Shown: positions 30,527 through 39,014, numbered from the stretch's first letter. The stretch is DNA of 64,000 nt from an uncultured Christensenellaceae bacterium (GCA_910589015.1 CAJUSA010000004.1:1-64000); one strand, 5' to 3'. Numbers and translations are program-made. Notes: generated by a model from the sequence alone, not told the origin.

Positions 30527-31936
30527 TTACTTCCTTTTATTACTTTTTGTAGAGCTTTTTATCGCTTTAACGGTTGCAGAAACCGCCTTTACGGGCAACA
30601 TGACAATCCATACGATACCCTTGACGAGATAGGGGATAAGCGGCATTGCAACCGCAAGAAGAAGCAACGAACCCACGACAATTAAAACGGTTTTTAACCA
30701 AGAGGGCAGTTTTATGCCGCTGTTATTTGTCGGTATATTAGAGCCTGTTTGTACGTCGGCAACCACACCGAGGTTATAAATTTTTCCGTCGGTTTCAAAT
30801 TCAAGACGGAGTAAAGCCACGTCGTAAATCAATTCACCTTCATAAGTGTTTGCGTCGATAATGGTAGGAATAAGACCGAGCGCAAGAGGGGAACATAACG
30901 TCCAAACAATGTACTCTAACCCCGCAGGACAGGTGTAATCGGTTTCGTAGAAGTTCAATATCCATTCGTACGACAAAAGGTCTTTTTCTTCGTCCTTTTC
31001 AAAGTTAGCGCCCTGTTTTTTCAAATCTTCTACGAAAGCGCTCGTACTCGACATTCTATCCCAAACGTATTTTTTGCCGCCTACGCCGCTCGTTTCATTT
31101 CCTGTTATTTGGTCGTATTTTAGCGTAACGAAGTGAGGAATTTCTTCCCCGATATACGTTTGTGTCGTACCGAAAAACTTTTGCGTTTTATAGTCTGCCG
31201 AGGTAAAAGTAACATCCGCACTTAAAAGCCTGTCTATATTATGGTCTGTGGAGAATGCCAAAAAATGCGCATCACAATAAGCTCTATCCGACCAAGAAAC
31301 ACCGTTATAATAACGACGCATGCCTACCATTTCCCTCGTTACCGTTACCACGTCAACATCTTCGTAGCTGTATAAAACGGAATCGTCCGAAGTGACCGCC
31401 GTCCATAACTGACCGACAGGATATGCCTTTTCGCTTACGGTATTATCGCTGTCGACGGATCCGTCTACGACTTTATCGAATTTACGAAAAATCTCGGATA
31501 TATCGTAACTTCTTATTTTTTCGGTCGATACGGTAAAATCTTTTACACGGTACTTGTAAAGAGTTTCGGCAGAACTCACACGGTCGAGAACGTATTTTTC
31601 ATACTTCAATTCAGTTTTCAAACCCGTTGAAAAGACAATCGAGGTCGCTTTTGCAAGTACCCCCATAGGCTGATATACATAAACATACAGTTCATGCGAG
31701 GTGCTTTCCGCGATTTGTATAACACGCAAAGAATAGTCCCCCGAAACTACGGGGAACTCTTCTTCATTAAATTTCTCGTCCTTTTGTAAATCTTCCAAAA
31801 CATCGGAATAGCCGTCAACATTCGAAAGAGCGGCAGACGCAAATATCCTCGTCATGCCCGTCATTAACGCAAGCACAAATAATAGAATGCTTAACATTAA
31901 CGCATTTACACAGGTAATGTAATTTGATTTTTTCAT
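30527..31936 (-). CDS. secreted, membrane-anchored protein (469 aa), putative virion tip/assembly protein, copy 1
   Basis: 469 residues. A signal-like hydrophobic N-terminus (about 10-35, ALMLSILLFVLALMTGMTRI), a long extracellular region with no recognised domain, and a C-terminal double hydrophobic stretch (about 405-445, LKTVLIVVGSLLLLAVAMPL) ending in a basic tail (KSNKRK). Export with a C-terminal anchor is the topology of inovirus pIII/pVI-type minor coat proteins. It lies directly downstream of the adhesin-like gene (12-nt gap), in the place where such genes stand in filamentous phages. Confidence 0.6.
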   Translation of the reverse strand: MKKSNYITCVNALMLSILLFVLALMTGMTRIFASAALSNVDGYSDVLEDLQKDEKFNEEEFPVVSGDYSLRVIQIAESTSHELYVYVYQPMGVLAKATSIVFSTGLKTELKYEKYVLDRVSSAETLYKYRVKDFTVSTEKIRSYDISEIFRKFDKVVDGSVDSDNTVSEKAYPVGQLWTAVTSDDSVLYSYEDVDVVTVTREMVGMRRYYNGVSWSDRAYCDAHFLAFSTDHNIDRLLSADVTFTSADYKTQKFFGTTQTYIGEEIPHFVTLKYDQITGNETSGVGGKKYVWDRMSSTSAFVEDLKKQGANFEKDEEKDLLSYEWILNFYETDYTCPAGLEYIVWTLCSPLALGLIPTIIDANTYEGELIYDVALLRLEFETDGKIYNLGVVADVQTGSNIPTNNSGIKLPSWLKTVLIVVGSLLLLAVAMPLIPYLVKGIVWIVMLPVKAVSATVKAIKSSTKSNKRK

Positions 31937-31948
31937 AGACGCACCGCC

Positions 31949-33358
31949 TTAACGTTTTTTGCCGACAACACCCGATATAACGCTGACAAGGCTAATCAAT
32001 ACGACCGCACCGACAATGCCGCCGATTATCGGCAATAAATTATCGCGGATAGTATTCAATGCGCTTTCAGGTTCGCTCATTTTTTCGGCTTGCACGGAAC
32101 AGTTATCAACCACGATTGAATTGTCGTCGAGGACTTCATTGCCGCATTTTACGGATAAAACGCGTAAACTCATACGCCTTGCTTCTTCCTCTAACACGCC
32201 GAGCGTAGAGCCGTATGCAACGGTTTTTTGTGCATACAGTTCGTTATCGACATAAAAATTGACTTCAAATGTAATGGCTTCCCAAGTCGCATACAAAATC
32301 GTGTTCCCCGTAATGCCCGCGCCGTTATATGCCGTACCGTCGGCATAAGTCCAACCGATGAAACGGTAACCCGTGCGCGTAGGTGTGGGGGTAGGGGCGG
32401 CAGAACCGTAGTTCACGGTTACACTGTCTATGTCATGACCGCCCGTGCAATCATAAGTTACGGTGTAACTGTTTACCTGCCAATGCGCATGTAAATCGGT
32501 ATCTTCAAAAATCGGCTCATTGTCATAAGCTACGCAAGAGGAATGCCCTTGATCGCCTTTGCCATAAAACCAACCCGCAAAGGTGTATCCCTCTTTTGTA
32601 GGCGTTTCGGGCAAGGGGACGGGAGTAGAACTCACGTTATAACAACTGCCTTTTTCTTTAACTGTATATGTAGAGCTATCATCGACATAGTTATCACCGT
32701 TTCCGTCACAAGTGATAAATTTTCCGCTTTTAAGGACATTATATATTTCAAGATACTGCGTCGAATTACTTGACTTTAAAAGTTCGTATATTTGTCCGCC
32801 CTCATTTTTAACGCCTTTCCAATAAACGTAAAAACCTTTTTCCGTAAGTCTGTATTCGATACCGACAACACGGTCAGAAGAGGGTAAATCAATCATTTCG
32901 CTTATTACGGTATCATTTGCGTGATTAACCATAACGCAGACATAATGATAAGAACCGTCAAACCCAATTTCCAAACCGACTTGGCTATAAATACCGTCAT
33001 GGTCGAAATGTATCATTAACGTAAGCCATTGTCTGCTCGGCGCAGTTCTTTCCGTAGTGCTTACAATCAACGAATAACTGAATTTATCAACATTCTCTGT
33101 ATTCATTTTATTTAAAACCGTTAAATTAGCATTGCGCGTTAAAGTTTTGTTTTCCGAAAAAACTCGTTCATACCCCGAATAATTCTCCAATGGGAAGCCG
33201 TCCCAATTCGTTGCACGCGTTTCGATTGCTTCTGCGGACGCAGATTCACCGCGCAACGAATTGTATGAAAACATAACGCCACATGCAAAAATTAACGCCA
33301 TAATTGCCGTTAAAACGAGTAATATTTTTGTTTTTGCAGTTTTTATTGTTTCTTTCAT
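31949..33358 (-). CDS. adhesin-like protein with Listeria-Bacteroides repeats, copy 1
   Basis: 469 residues. Signal peptide (1-42, ending near SASAEA). An N-terminal beta-rich domain (45-245) reads like a lectin/LamG fold. Two repeats of the Listeria-Bacteroides type follow (GYTFAGWFYG...LHAHW, about 257-295; GYRFIGWTYADG...ILYATW, about 330-361). A C-terminal membrane span (LLPIIGGIVGAVVLISLVSV) ends in KKR. Such repeats occur in cell-surface proteins. In this context it would be a host-binding pIII-like protein. Confidence 0.65.
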   Translation of the reverse strand: MKETIKTAKTKILLVLTAIMALIFACGVMFSYNSLRGESASAEAIETRATNWDGFPLENYSGYERVFSENKTLTRNANLTVLNKMNTENVDKFSYSLIVSTTERTAPSRQWLTLMIHFDHDGIYSQVGLEIGFDGSYHYVCVMVNHANDTVISEMIDLPSSDRVVGIEYRLTEKGFYVYWKGVKNEGGQIYELLKSSNSTQYLEIYNVLKSGKFITCDGNGDNYVDDSSTYTVKEKGSCYNVSSTPVPLPETPTKEGYTFAGWFYGKGDQGHSSCVAYDNEPIFEDTDLHAHWQVNSYTVTYDCTGGHDIDSVTVNYGSAAPTPTPTRTGYRFIGWTYADGTAYNGAGITGNTILYATWEAITFEVNFYVDNELYAQKTVAYGSTLGVLEEEARRMSLRVLSVKCGNEVLDDNSIVVDNCSVQAEKMSEPESALNTIRDNLLPIIGGIVGAVVLISLVSVISGVVGKKR

Positions 33359-33413
33359 AAAATCACCTCTGTATATGGTTGTAAGCGGGTTTTCGAAACC
33401 CGCTTTACCGACC

Positions 33414-34412
33414 TTAATTTAACGTTAAAGAGATTTTTACATTGTTATTCGGCATTCTAAATGCGATAACGTAATAATGTACCGTACCCATTCCGGGAGA
33501 AGATTCGTCATATACCTTGCCGAGATAAATCTCGCCATTGATATACGGGTCGCTCGACAGATATGCCGAGTTAATAGTTATGTTTAATGGCACACCGTAA
33601 TCGTTCGATTCGAAATAAACGTTTGCAACGACCCAATCGCCTGCTTTGGCATAATCTGCACCCGATATAAAAACATTTACCGACGGAACGAACATTATAG
33701 AATTGTCTAATTCATAAACAATATTGTGTGTATCTTCCGGAAGAACGCGCTCGATGTCACCGCTTACATAAACCATAACGGTACCGTCACTTTCGGGATA
33801 GACAAACGTATAACCGTTGTCGGTGCGCGACATGTCGATATAATCGGTACGACCCTCGGTATGATTGAAAAACTGGACACTGCCAAACGACATGTTCGAC
33901 AACGTAACGATAACGCCGTCGGCTTTCGTAGTGGAAAGGGTATCCGTACAAAGCGGCAAAACAAAATTTTCGCTGTCTACGGCAGTAAGAAAGATGTCGG
34001 GATATTTTTTGACGAAATCGTCGATCTCGGCAACGCCGTTATAGTTAATAAGAGCTTTATTGCAAACGGTACATTTGTTTACTGCATTTGGAGTTGTATG
34101 TTTCTCGCATTCGCCACATACAGAACATTTTCCGTCTGCAAAAATATGAGCGGTCAACTCTCCGCAAACGGTGCATACATGCTTTCCGTTTTCATAAACG
34201 TGTTTGCATTCGCCGACGCCGCCCGTAGGTTTATTGTCGTCCGGTTGTACCTGCTCGGTAGGCTTGAACCATTCGGACGGTTTTGCTTTCCCTTGCCCGA
34301 AGAACTGTAAGCAAACCCCTAACAGAAGAACCGCCGCAAGAACACACGCGATTGCCGTTAAGACCCGCTTTAAGATGTTGTTTTTCGGTTGTTTTTGGTA
34401 GTAGCTACTCAT
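33414..34412 (-). CDS. membrane-anchored Cys-rich protein (332 aa), copy 1
   Basis: 332 residues. One N-terminal membrane span (about 17-37, LTAIACVLAAVLLLGVCLQF). Next come four CxxC knuckles within residues 69-119 (CTVCGE, CSVCGECE, CTVCNK), likely zinc-binding, and a beta-rich C-terminal half. The orientation places the zinc ribbons and tail outside if the N-terminus stays in. Found among the structural-type genes, so possibly a virion or surface protein. No family assigned. Confidence 0.6.
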   Translation of the reverse strand: MSSYYQKQPKNNILKRVLTAIACVLAAVLLLGVCLQFFGQGKAKPSEWFKPTEQVQPDDNKPTGGVGECKHVYENGKHVCTVCGELTAHIFADGKCSVCGECEKHTTPNAVNKCTVCNKALINYNGVAEIDDFVKKYPDIFLTAVDSENFVLPLCTDTLSTTKADGVIVTLSNMSFGSVQFFNHTEGRTDYIDMSRTDNGYTFVYPESDGTVMVYVSGDIERVLPEDTHNIVYELDNSIMFVPSVNVFISGADYAKAGDWVVANVYFESNDYGVPLNITINSAYLSSDPYINGEIYLGKVYDESSPGMGTVHYYVIAFRMPNNNVKISLTLN

Positions 34413-34469
34413 TGTATCACCTCTAAATATCGTTTGGTGCGGGTCTTATACAGCGCCCGCGATACTGTG

Positions 34470-34946
34470 TTACTTGTTGACGGTTACCGTCAGTTGGTTT
34501 GCATAGCCGAGTACTTCCACAAGGGAAACCTTGCCGTCCTCGTCTGCGGTGGGAGTGATCATGATCTTGACCGTTTCCGCGCCATCGGGAATATCGCCGT
34601 CGAACTTTGCGGACGACGTTTCCGTTGCCGCAAGGAATTTACCGTCTTTGTCGTAGAAGAACAAGCGGTATTCGATTTTCGCGTCTTTCTGCGGCACGAC
34701 CTTTAACCCGTCCGTCGTGATTGCCTTGCGCAAATAGATCGAAGTATTACCTTCGGCATATTCGCCAGTATCGGTAAGCGTACCGATACTGTACGCTTCG
34801 CCGCCGATTGTCGTGGTTGTCGTTTGCCTGTTCAGTTTCACCGAAAGACCGACTACCGCGCCGATAAGCGCAAGACCCACGAGAAGCGTCACGACCCATT
34901 TTACCGCATCGCTCTTTTTGTGCCGTGCAAGTTCGTTTCTTGCCAT
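34470..34946 (-). CDS. single-pass membrane protein (158 aa), coat-protein candidate, copy 1
   Basis: 158 residues. A basic N-terminus (RNELARHKKSD), one membrane helix (about 16-36, VKWVVTLLVGLALIGAVVGL) and a C-terminal beta-rich domain with a Thr-rich start. It is larger than classical inovirus major coat proteins (about 50 residues), but is a coat-region candidate because it follows the replication genes directly. The ribosome-binding site AGGCAGGTG lies 7 nt upstream. Confidence 0.6.
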   Translation of the reverse strand: MARNELARHKKSDAVKWVVTLLVGLALIGAVVGLSVKLNRQTTTTTIGGEAYSIGTLTDTGEYAEGNTSIYLRKAITTDGLKVVPQKDAKIEYRLFFYDKDGKFLAATETSSAKFDGDIPDGAETVKIMITPTADEDGKVSLVEVLGYANQLTVTVNK

Positions 34947-34993
34947 TTGTTCACCTGCCTTTTTTTGCTTGCCTTCTGCGGCGCAAGCGACCG

Positions 34994-35230
34994 TTATTTT
35001 TCGCTGTCGCCCTGAATGTTGGCGATAAGATCGAGCGCGATACGCGCTTGACCTTTCATCATGCGCATGGTAAGCTCGTAGTCTATTTCGGCTTTACCGT
35101 TCGCGTTTGCATTGCTGTTCGGCTTGTGGTATTCCATTTTCAAAATACCGTCCAACGCCGTGCGCAGAGTGTTAAGCACCGCTGCGTTAAGTTCGTCCGA
35201 AAAGTTTTCCGTTTTTTTCTTCGTCTGCAT
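34994..35230 (-). CDS. hypothetical helical protein (78 aa), copy 1
   Basis: 78 residues, two predicted amphipathic helices (LNAAVLNTLRTALDGILKME and LTMRMMKGQARIALDLIANI) separated by an Asn/Ala-rich linker; no membrane span. It lies between the 54-residue gene and the membrane proteins. Could be a small regulator or a scaffold; unknown. Confidence 0.6.
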   Translation of the reverse strand: MQTKKKTENFSDELNAAVLNTLRTALDGILKMEYHKPNSNANANGKAEIDYELTMRMMKGQARIALDLIANIQGDSEK

Positions 35231-35243
35231 GTTATGTTCCTCG

Positions 35244-35408
35244 CTACATTACGGCATTTACACCGTTACGGAAAGACTGTTTTTCCTTTTCCGTTTTGCA
35301 CTTCACGCGTTTACCTTTCTTCGCAATGCCGAAGCCGCGCCCTGCGTGGTAAGCGTGCTTTTCTTCCTCGCTGTACTGTCTTTTTCCGCGATTGGGATAT
35401 TTCGCCAT
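35244..35408 (-). CDS. small basic protein (54 aa), copy 1
   Basis: A 54-residue frame from ATG 35408 with a perfect GGAGGTG 6 nt upstream: begins MAKYPNRGKRQYSEEEKHAY and stays Lys/Arg/Gly-rich to the end. No membrane span. Strong translation signal and position right after rep suggest a real protein, perhaps DNA-binding. The frame is too short for many gene finders. Confidence 0.65.
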   Translation of the reverse strand: MAKYPNRGKRQYSEEEKHAYHAGRGFGIAKKGKRVKCKTEKEKQSFRNGVNAVM

Positions 35409-35442
35409 GGTTTCACCTCCGAAAATTTTTTATATGTATCGG

Positions 35443-36549
35443 CTATGGCTTGCCGGTTACACCTTGAATTGACATTTGCTTGCTTTCGGTATCGAAAGGG
35501 GAATCGGTTGATACTTCGCAAATCTTTCCGAACAGGGCGCCAAAGTCGGTTTTGCCCGTTTCCGTCTTTTTCCGCTCCCCAAGCTCGTTTTTGTATACCT
35601 GCGCTATGCCTTGCGGTTGCCCGTTCTCCCCGATTTCCGAAAATACCGATATTTCCTCTTTCGTTACCTCAACATAGCACCCGATACGACGGTACAACTG
35701 CGATAGGGTATCGTGTGCGTTGCCATACTGCAATCTGTACCAATACCGCAACGGCACGGTTGAAGTAATAACGATTAAAACGCCGTTAAACACTTTGTTT
35801 TGGAATCGGCTTTGCACACTCGATACGGTATTGTTATCGAGAATTTTCAGTAAGTCCTCGAACTCGAAAGATTTATCCCGTAAGTCGTCTAATATGATTG
35901 CCTTTTGACCGAGGTAATCTTGAAAAGGATCGTTCGAGGAACTCGATACGCAATAATCGTAATTCATGCTCTTTAAGAGCTTTTTTGCGTAATACGTTTT
36001 TCCCGTGCCGCCTTTCCCGCAAATGAACATGACTTCGAGTTGTCTGTCTGTTTGCAATGTCAGCCATTTACATTGAAGTTTCCACAGCTTTTCAAGCTGT
36101 GTAAACGCGCTTGCCTTTTCCGACACGGGCAGGGTGTTCACATATTCGAGTTGCTGTGCATAACTAAAATGTTCGAAGTCACCGAGTATCTTTGCATTTT
36201 TGATTTCCGTTTCAAAATCAAAATTCGCAATGATTTCCGACGGGGAATATTGGTGTTTATGCTGTTGCGTATCGTTGCTATGGGTAAGATACTCCAACGC
36301 CGAAGTTTTACGACCTTTTATCCGTTCGACCTGTGACTCTTGCAGACCGAACCACTCACCGACTTGCTTTGTATCTACGCCTGAATTGCCGAAGTTAAGG
36401 TAAATCGTCCAATGCGGACTTTGACCGATATCCTTGTCATGCAAAATATAAGCGTATTGTTTAATTGTTTTATGTGATTTTATAATATCGCCGACGTTAC
36501 CTTTGAAAAATTCCACATTCGAGGTAACTAAACATTGTTTCAAATACAT
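35443..36549 (-). CDS. Rep protein: Rep_2-type HUH endonuclease plus SF3 helicase, copy 1
   Basis: 368 residues. N-terminal rolling-circle nuclease: AYILHDKD (33-40), SPHWTIYL (44-51, single His where many have HxH) and EYLTH (86-90) with the likely nucleophile Tyr87. Spacing and YLTH context match Rep_2 of pMV158-type plasmids. C-terminal superfamily 3 helicase: Walker A GKGGTGKT (178-185), Walker B IILDD (218-222), then VLIVITST. This architecture is that of bacterial pCRESS plasmid Reps, considered ancestors of CRESS-DNA virus Reps. It should nick an origin, probably 36582-36716 just upstream, and unwind the element. Confidence 0.85.
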   Translation of the reverse strand: MYLKQCLVTSNVEFFKGNVGDIIKSHKTIKQYAYILHDKDIGQSPHWTIYLNFGNSGVDTKQVGEWFGLQESQVERIKGRKTSALEYLTHSNDTQQHKHQYSPSEIIANFDFETEIKNAKILGDFEHFSYAQQLEYVNTLPVSEKASAFTQLEKLWKLQCKWLTLQTDRQLEVMFICGKGGTGKTYYAKKLLKSMNYDYCVSSSSNDPFQDYLGQKAIILDDLRDKSFEFEDLLKILDNNTVSSVQSRFQNKVFNGVLIVITSTVPLRYWYRLQYGNAHDTLSQLYRRIGCYVEVTKEEISVFSEIGENGQPQGIAQVYKNELGERKKTETGKTDFGALFGKICEVSTDSPFDTESKQMSIQGVTGKP

Positions 36550-36581
36550 TTTTTACCCCTTGACTTGAAACAAAAAGAATG

Positions 36582-36716
36582 TTTTTGCACCTTTTTGCAC
36601 CTTTTGCCCAAGCCGCTTGGACAAGCCCCAGCGGCTTGGGCGTAGGTTTTTTCACTAATTTTTGGTATTATCCATACCTTTTTTCATATCGTTTGCACCT
36701 TTTGCACCTTTTGCCT
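36582..36716. other. candidate replication origin with iterons and hairpins, copy 1
   Basis: Upstream of rep, two iteron sets (TTTGCACC TTTTTGCACC TTTTGCC at 36582-36608; the same again at 36691-36715) flank a perfect 11-bp inverted repeat CCCAAGCCGCT/AGCGGCTTGGG (36607-36617, 36630-36640; 12-nt loop) and a small hairpin GGTAT-TATCC-ATACC (36664-36678). Iterons beside a hairpin are the layout of rolling-circle double-strand origins. The nick site is not identifiable by eye. Confidence 0.6.
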
Positions 36717-36723
36717 AACTTTT

Positions 36724-36933
36724 TTATCCTACGTTACCGTTAGGCAAGATTTTTGCGCTATCCACATGACAGTTAAACCGCTTACAAGCAGTGGCGTAAT
36801 CTATCATGAGGTCTATTCCCGTGCCGTCGTCCAAAATAACAGTAGTGCCTTTCTTCGTTTCGGCAAAGAAAAGCACTTTGTTTACATTGACGGACACTTT
36901 TTCATTTTTTGCTGTAAGCATTTCAATGAACAC
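36724..36933 (-). CDS. small hypothetical protein (69 aa), copy 1
   Basis: 69 residues of alternating strands (VNKVLFFAETKKGTTVILDD), recalling small beta-rich proteins such as the FlbD-like fold, but I make no assignment. It lies between the SSB-like and rep genes, 10 nt after the former, with the candidate origin right behind it. Probably a replication accessory. Confidence 0.6.
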   Translation of the reverse strand: MFIEMLTAKNEKVSVNVNKVLFFAETKKGTTVILDDGTGIDLMIDYATACKRFNCHVDSAKILPNGNVG

Positions 36934-36943
36934 TGTCTATACC

Positions 36944-37225
36944 TCAATCAAAGGGGGTATCGTCGTCATCGGGGATTTCGGGCTTCGATTTGGTTTTGCT
37001 TTCGCCTTTATCGGGCAGATCGGGAAGAGTTTCGGCAAATGCCGACATTACAGCTTTGCGCCCGCTATACCGATAGTCGTGTCCGTCATCACCCTCGAAA
37101 AACTTCACTTCGACGGGGACGAGTTCATCACCGCAACGAACGTAAAAATTAACGTACGTTTTTTCTTTGCCGTCTTTCTTATCGGTATATTTACCGACCT
37201 TCTTAAACAAACCTACCTGTGCCAT
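36944..37225 (-). CDS. single-stranded-DNA-binding-like protein, copy 1
   Basis: 93 residues. The N-terminal beta-rich part (VGLFKKVGKYTDKKDGKEKT, then YVNFYVRCG, VPVEVKFFEG) is OB-fold-like. The last residues, DDDDTPFD, copy the acidic DDDIPF tip by which SSB proteins recruit replication partners. In filamentous phages the corresponding protein (pV) coats the single-stranded genome before export. First gene of the leftward operon, 175 nt downstream of the junction promoter, with AAGGAG at its start. Confidence 0.7.
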   Translation of the reverse strand: MAQVGLFKKVGKYTDKKDGKEKTYVNFYVRCGDELVPVEVKFFEGDDGHDYRYSGRKAVMSAFAETLPDLPDKGESKTKSKPEIPDDDDTPFD

Positions 37226-37421
37226 AATAGTTACTCCTTCGGCTTACGCCATAAAATTTATTTACAAGGCTATGCGCCGTTGTATCCAAAAGGGGGAGTG
37301 ACTATTCGCCGCCACTCACGGCGTAAGCATTCTTCTCGAAGAGGTAAAGGACAAAGAAAAATGCAAAAAAAGCAAAGTTTTTTCTAACTTTCTTTTTTCG
37401 CATTTAATTATAAAACCAACA
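37226..37421. other. right terminal region of copy 1
   Basis: No gene. Leader of the leftward operon. Contains GTGAGTGGCGGCGAATAGTC-type imperfect repeats and the inverted end motif CTTTTTTCGCATTT (37392-37405), which matches 23400-23413, then ATTATA, the -10 of the junction promoter (37407-37412). Confidence 0.6.
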
Positions 37422-37435
37422 AATCTAAATGTCAA
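37407..37435 (-). promoter_or_regulatory. hybrid junction promoter of the leftward (replication/structural) operon
   Basis: Minus strand TTGACA (37430-37435) comes from the left end of copy 2, and TATAAT (37407-37412) from the right end of copy 1. The spacer is exactly 17 bp and contains the element joint. Transcription runs into SSB, rep and the downstream genes of copy 1. The outer right end (51447-51452) has the -10 but ACGAGA at the -35 position. The outer left end (23390-23395) has the -35 but no -10. A full promoter therefore exists only in a circle or at a tandem joint. Confidence 0.8.
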
Positions 37436-37609
37436 GGGAAAATGCGAAAAAAGTTTTGAAAAAATGAAAAAAAGTTGATTTTATGGTAAAATAACGACAC
37501 CCACCGTCCGATAGGGCGGTGGGATCACACTTTTTTATGGGTATCTATTTTTTACAATACGGCAATATAGGCAAGTCGATTGACTTGCCCGTTATTTTTT
37601 ATTGATTTC

Positions 37610-38680
37610 TTATAACTGTGCTACTTGTTCGTCGAATAACTCTTGTGCCGTAGCATAACCGAGAATACGGCGCGGATAATGATTGAGCCAATGCTCTATA
37701 TCCCGTATTTCTTCATTCGAATACTTTGCGATATTCGAGCCTTTTGGAATCCTACGCCGTATTTCTCGGTTCATTCTTTCGTTAGAGCCGCGTTCCGAGG
37801 AACAGTAGGGGTGACAGTAATAAATTGTCGTCCGATTGCTTTTCCCTCGACCGAAAATCGACTTACACATTCCGTCATTCGCGGAAAACTCCGACCCGTT
37901 ATCTACCGTTATGGTTTTGAATATCTTTTTGAAAAGACAGCCGTATTTTCGTTCGAGGATATTCAAACACCGTATCACACCTTCCGCTTTTTGATTCCGC
38001 ATGGGCATGATAATTTCCCTGCGCGTCATTCTTTCGGTAAGTACGAGAAGAACGTTATTCGTAGAGCCACAAACACAATCCATTTCCCAATGTCCGAATT
38101 CATTGCGTTTTAATATCGCTTTCGGGCGTTGCTCGATACTGATTCCGCGCGGGGCGCGGGAAACAGTCGTTTCCCGTTTCTTGCGTTTTTTCTTTTGTCC
38201 TTTTTCCGTGAGGTGACAAAGCGAAAGGCGGTCGAATACGCCTTTGTCGATATAACTATAAAGTGTAGTGGTGCATATGGAAGTTTTAAAAGACATTTTC
38301 TTACGGCGAATTTCCCCGATCACCGCGTCGGGACTATATTGCTCGTCTACGATTTTTCTTTCGATATAGTTCGCAAGGTCAAAATCATTCCCGATTTTAA
38401 GCGGTGCGCCTTTCGCCGCAAGATTGTCGCGGTATTTCTGTTCGGCAATATCGGGAGAATAAATCTCTTTGTAACGGTATCTTTTTTCGTAGCCGTAATG
38501 GTCGTACCACAGTAGTTTCTTTTTGTACGTTCCCCGTTTAAGTTCGCGATATATTGTACTGATATGTACTTCCAGCAGTTCAGCAATTTTTCTAATCGGT
38601 GTTTTTGTTTTTATCCACGCTTCGATTTGCAATCGTTGCGTTAGGGTTAAATGTTTAAATTTTCCTTTTGTCTTTCGCAT
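37610..38680 (-). CDS. IS30-family transposase, copy 2
   Basis: Identical to the protein at 23570-24640 (HTH domain, Asp201, Asp260, Glu301). Its end repeats here are 37428-37442 and 38960-38974, its promoter 38856-38884 and its leader hairpin 38724-38785. Confidence 0.93.
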   Translation of the reverse strand: MRKTKGKFKHLTLTQRLQIEAWIKTKTPIRKIAELLEVHISTIYRELKRGTYKKKLLWYDHYGYEKRYRYKEIYSPDIAEQKYRDNLAAKGAPLKIGNDFDLANYIERKIVDEQYSPDAVIGEIRRKKMSFKTSICTTTLYSYIDKGVFDRLSLCHLTEKGQKKKRKKRETTVSRAPRGISIEQRPKAILKRNEFGHWEMDCVCGSTNNVLLVLTERMTRREIIMPMRNQKAEGVIRCLNILERKYGCLFKKIFKTITVDNGSEFSANDGMCKSIFGRGKSNRTTIYYCHPYCSSERGSNERMNREIRRRIPKGSNIAKYSNEEIRDIEHWLNHYPRRILGYATAQELFDEQVAQL

Positions 38681-39014
38681 GATACTTTTCTCCGTCGTTT
38701 CACTCGGCTTTGTTGCACGCGTGAATAAAGGGACGGGGCGGGTTCCGCGCTAAACCGCTGGAACGCTCGCCCCGATCCCTTTATTTATTCTGCGGTGCTT
38801 GTCGTCCTGCTCCCGAAATGCGGTGAGTTGTTCCCATATCTGCCGCCTCGCATAAGTAATATCACAAGCCGTTCTGTCTGTCAAGGGTCGAAAAATTTCT
38901 ATTCCTTAATGCGGTGGCTTACCATAGAAATTTTTCTAAAATTCGCAAGGGCAACGAATTTTTCCCTTGACATTCATTCCGTCTTGCAAAGAGGTTGCGG
39001 CGAGGCGACAGGAA

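Larger units (their letters stand above)
23382..37421. mobile_element. inovirus-like integrated element, copy 1 (14,040 bp)
   Basis: First of two head-to-tail copies with a period of exactly 14,040 bp. Contents: IS30-family transposase; rightward small genes 24975-27404; leftward operon 37225-27470 with SSB-like, Rep, membrane, adhesin-like and Zot-like ATPase genes. An inverted AAATGCGAAAAAAG lies 18 bp from the left end (23400-23413) and 16-17 bp from the right end. The gene set fits a temperate filamentous phage. No relaxase, type IV secretion or tailed-phage genes are present. Confidence 0.8.

Noticed and set aside
34925..35768. 180- and 218-codon plus-strand frames opposite the 158-, 78- and 54-residue genes and rep
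   Set aside because: They are antisense shadows: Phe/Arg-rich composition, no start signals, and they cross four minus-strand genes that have good ribosome-binding sites.
37395..37445. XerCD/dif-type integration, as used by CTX-phi
   Set aside because: The joint sequence does not resemble a Bacillota dif site with two 11-bp arms, and an IS30-type transposase with matching end repeats is present.
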